From contig JBJEHU010000052.1 in assembly GCA_051876355.1 (NCBI GenBank), positions 1-6,130 of the forward strand: a DNA stretch of 6,130 nt, written 5' to 3'. This document shows positions 6,021 through 6,130 of the stretch, piece by piece. Positions within the stretch are counted from its first letter, which is position 1; every line of letters begins with the position of its first letter. Below the pieces are notes generated by a model. The model searched no databases and was not told the DNA's origin. It was given only the letters and a program-made list of their open reading frames with translations. The DNA comes from Olsenella_L sp051876355 (lineage in GTDB: Bacteria > Actinomycetota > Coriobacteriia > Coriobacteriales > Atopobiaceae). The translations under genes were made by a program, and so were the position numbers.

Positions 6021-6130
6021 ATGAACATCCAGATCTTCGGCACGAAGAAGAGCAACGACGCAAAGAAGGCAGAGCGCTGGTTCAAGGAGCGCCGCATCCG
6101 CTTCCAGTACATCGATATGAAGGAGAAGGG
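6021..6130 (+). CDS. ArsC/YffB-like thioredoxin-fold protein, partial (N-terminus only)
   Basis: The first 36 residues of a gene that runs out of the right edge. They match the start of the arsenate reductase (ArsC/Spx/YffB) family: a beta strand (MNIQIFG), the active-site loop (TKKSNDAKKAERWF) and the next helix-strand unit (KERRIRFQYIDMKEK). The family places a redox Cys in this loop (as in GIKNCDT of YffB); here that position is Ser11 (codon 6051-6053). Such proteins are often named arsenate reductase, but in the YffB-like branch the function is uncertain. GGGGAGG lies 5 nt before the ATG. It is divergent from fruR across a 211-nt gap. Without the rest of the gene, downstream Cys or Arg residues cannot be checked. 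Confidence 0.8.
   Translation, partial: MNIQIFGTKKSNDAKKAERWFKERRIRFQYIDMKEK

Overview
The window is GC-rich bacterial chromosome. It is tightly packed, with six complete genes on the minus strand and one gene entering from the right on the plus strand. Strong AGGAGG-type ribosome binding sites, stem-loop plus U-run terminators and a fruR-fruK-fruA operon with a fused IIABC fructose permease point to a GC-rich member of the Bacillota (a Selenomonas/Mitsuokella-like Negativicute would fit) or to a Coriobacteriia-type actinobacterium. This placement is inference; no rRNA or other phylogenetic marker is present.

Layout, right to left along minus-strand transcription. At 6021-6130 the start of an ArsC/YffB-like thioredoxin-fold protein runs rightwards out of the window, with Ser where the family usually has its redox Cys. 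The divergent intergenic region (5810-6020) carries a well-formed promoter for the fructose operon. It overlaps a large imperfect inverted repeat that is a good operator candidate, and a catabolite-response-like site lies further upstream. The operon follows: fruR (DeoR-family repressor, 5048-5809), fruK (1-phosphofructokinase, 4146-5051, 4-bp overlap with fruR), a 101-nt gap with two hairpins, and fruA (fused EIIA-EIIB-EIIC fructose PTS permease, 2080-4044). It ends at a textbook intrinsic terminator at 2017-2049.

Downstream on the same strand is a second cluster of small genes. These are an acylphosphatase with an unusual N-terminal extension (1573-1968), a short peptide-deformylase-family protein whose catalytic Glu is replaced by Met (1104-1523), and a small flavodoxin (504-989), closed by a hairpin terminator at 427-482. 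The leftmost ~430 bases contain no gene I can support, only short open stretches and GC-rich inverted repeats.

How the genes work together: FruA imports fructose as fructose 1-phosphate, FruK phosphorylates it to fructose 1,6-bisphosphate for glycolysis, and FruR most likely represses the operon until fructose 1-phosphate accumulates. The downstream trio has no obvious functional link to fructose and lies beyond a strong terminator. I found no CRISPR array, insertion sequence, tRNA, rRNA or defence system. The most notable points are the two family proteins with substituted active-site residues (deformylase E to M, ArsC-like C to S) and the architecture of the fru control region.
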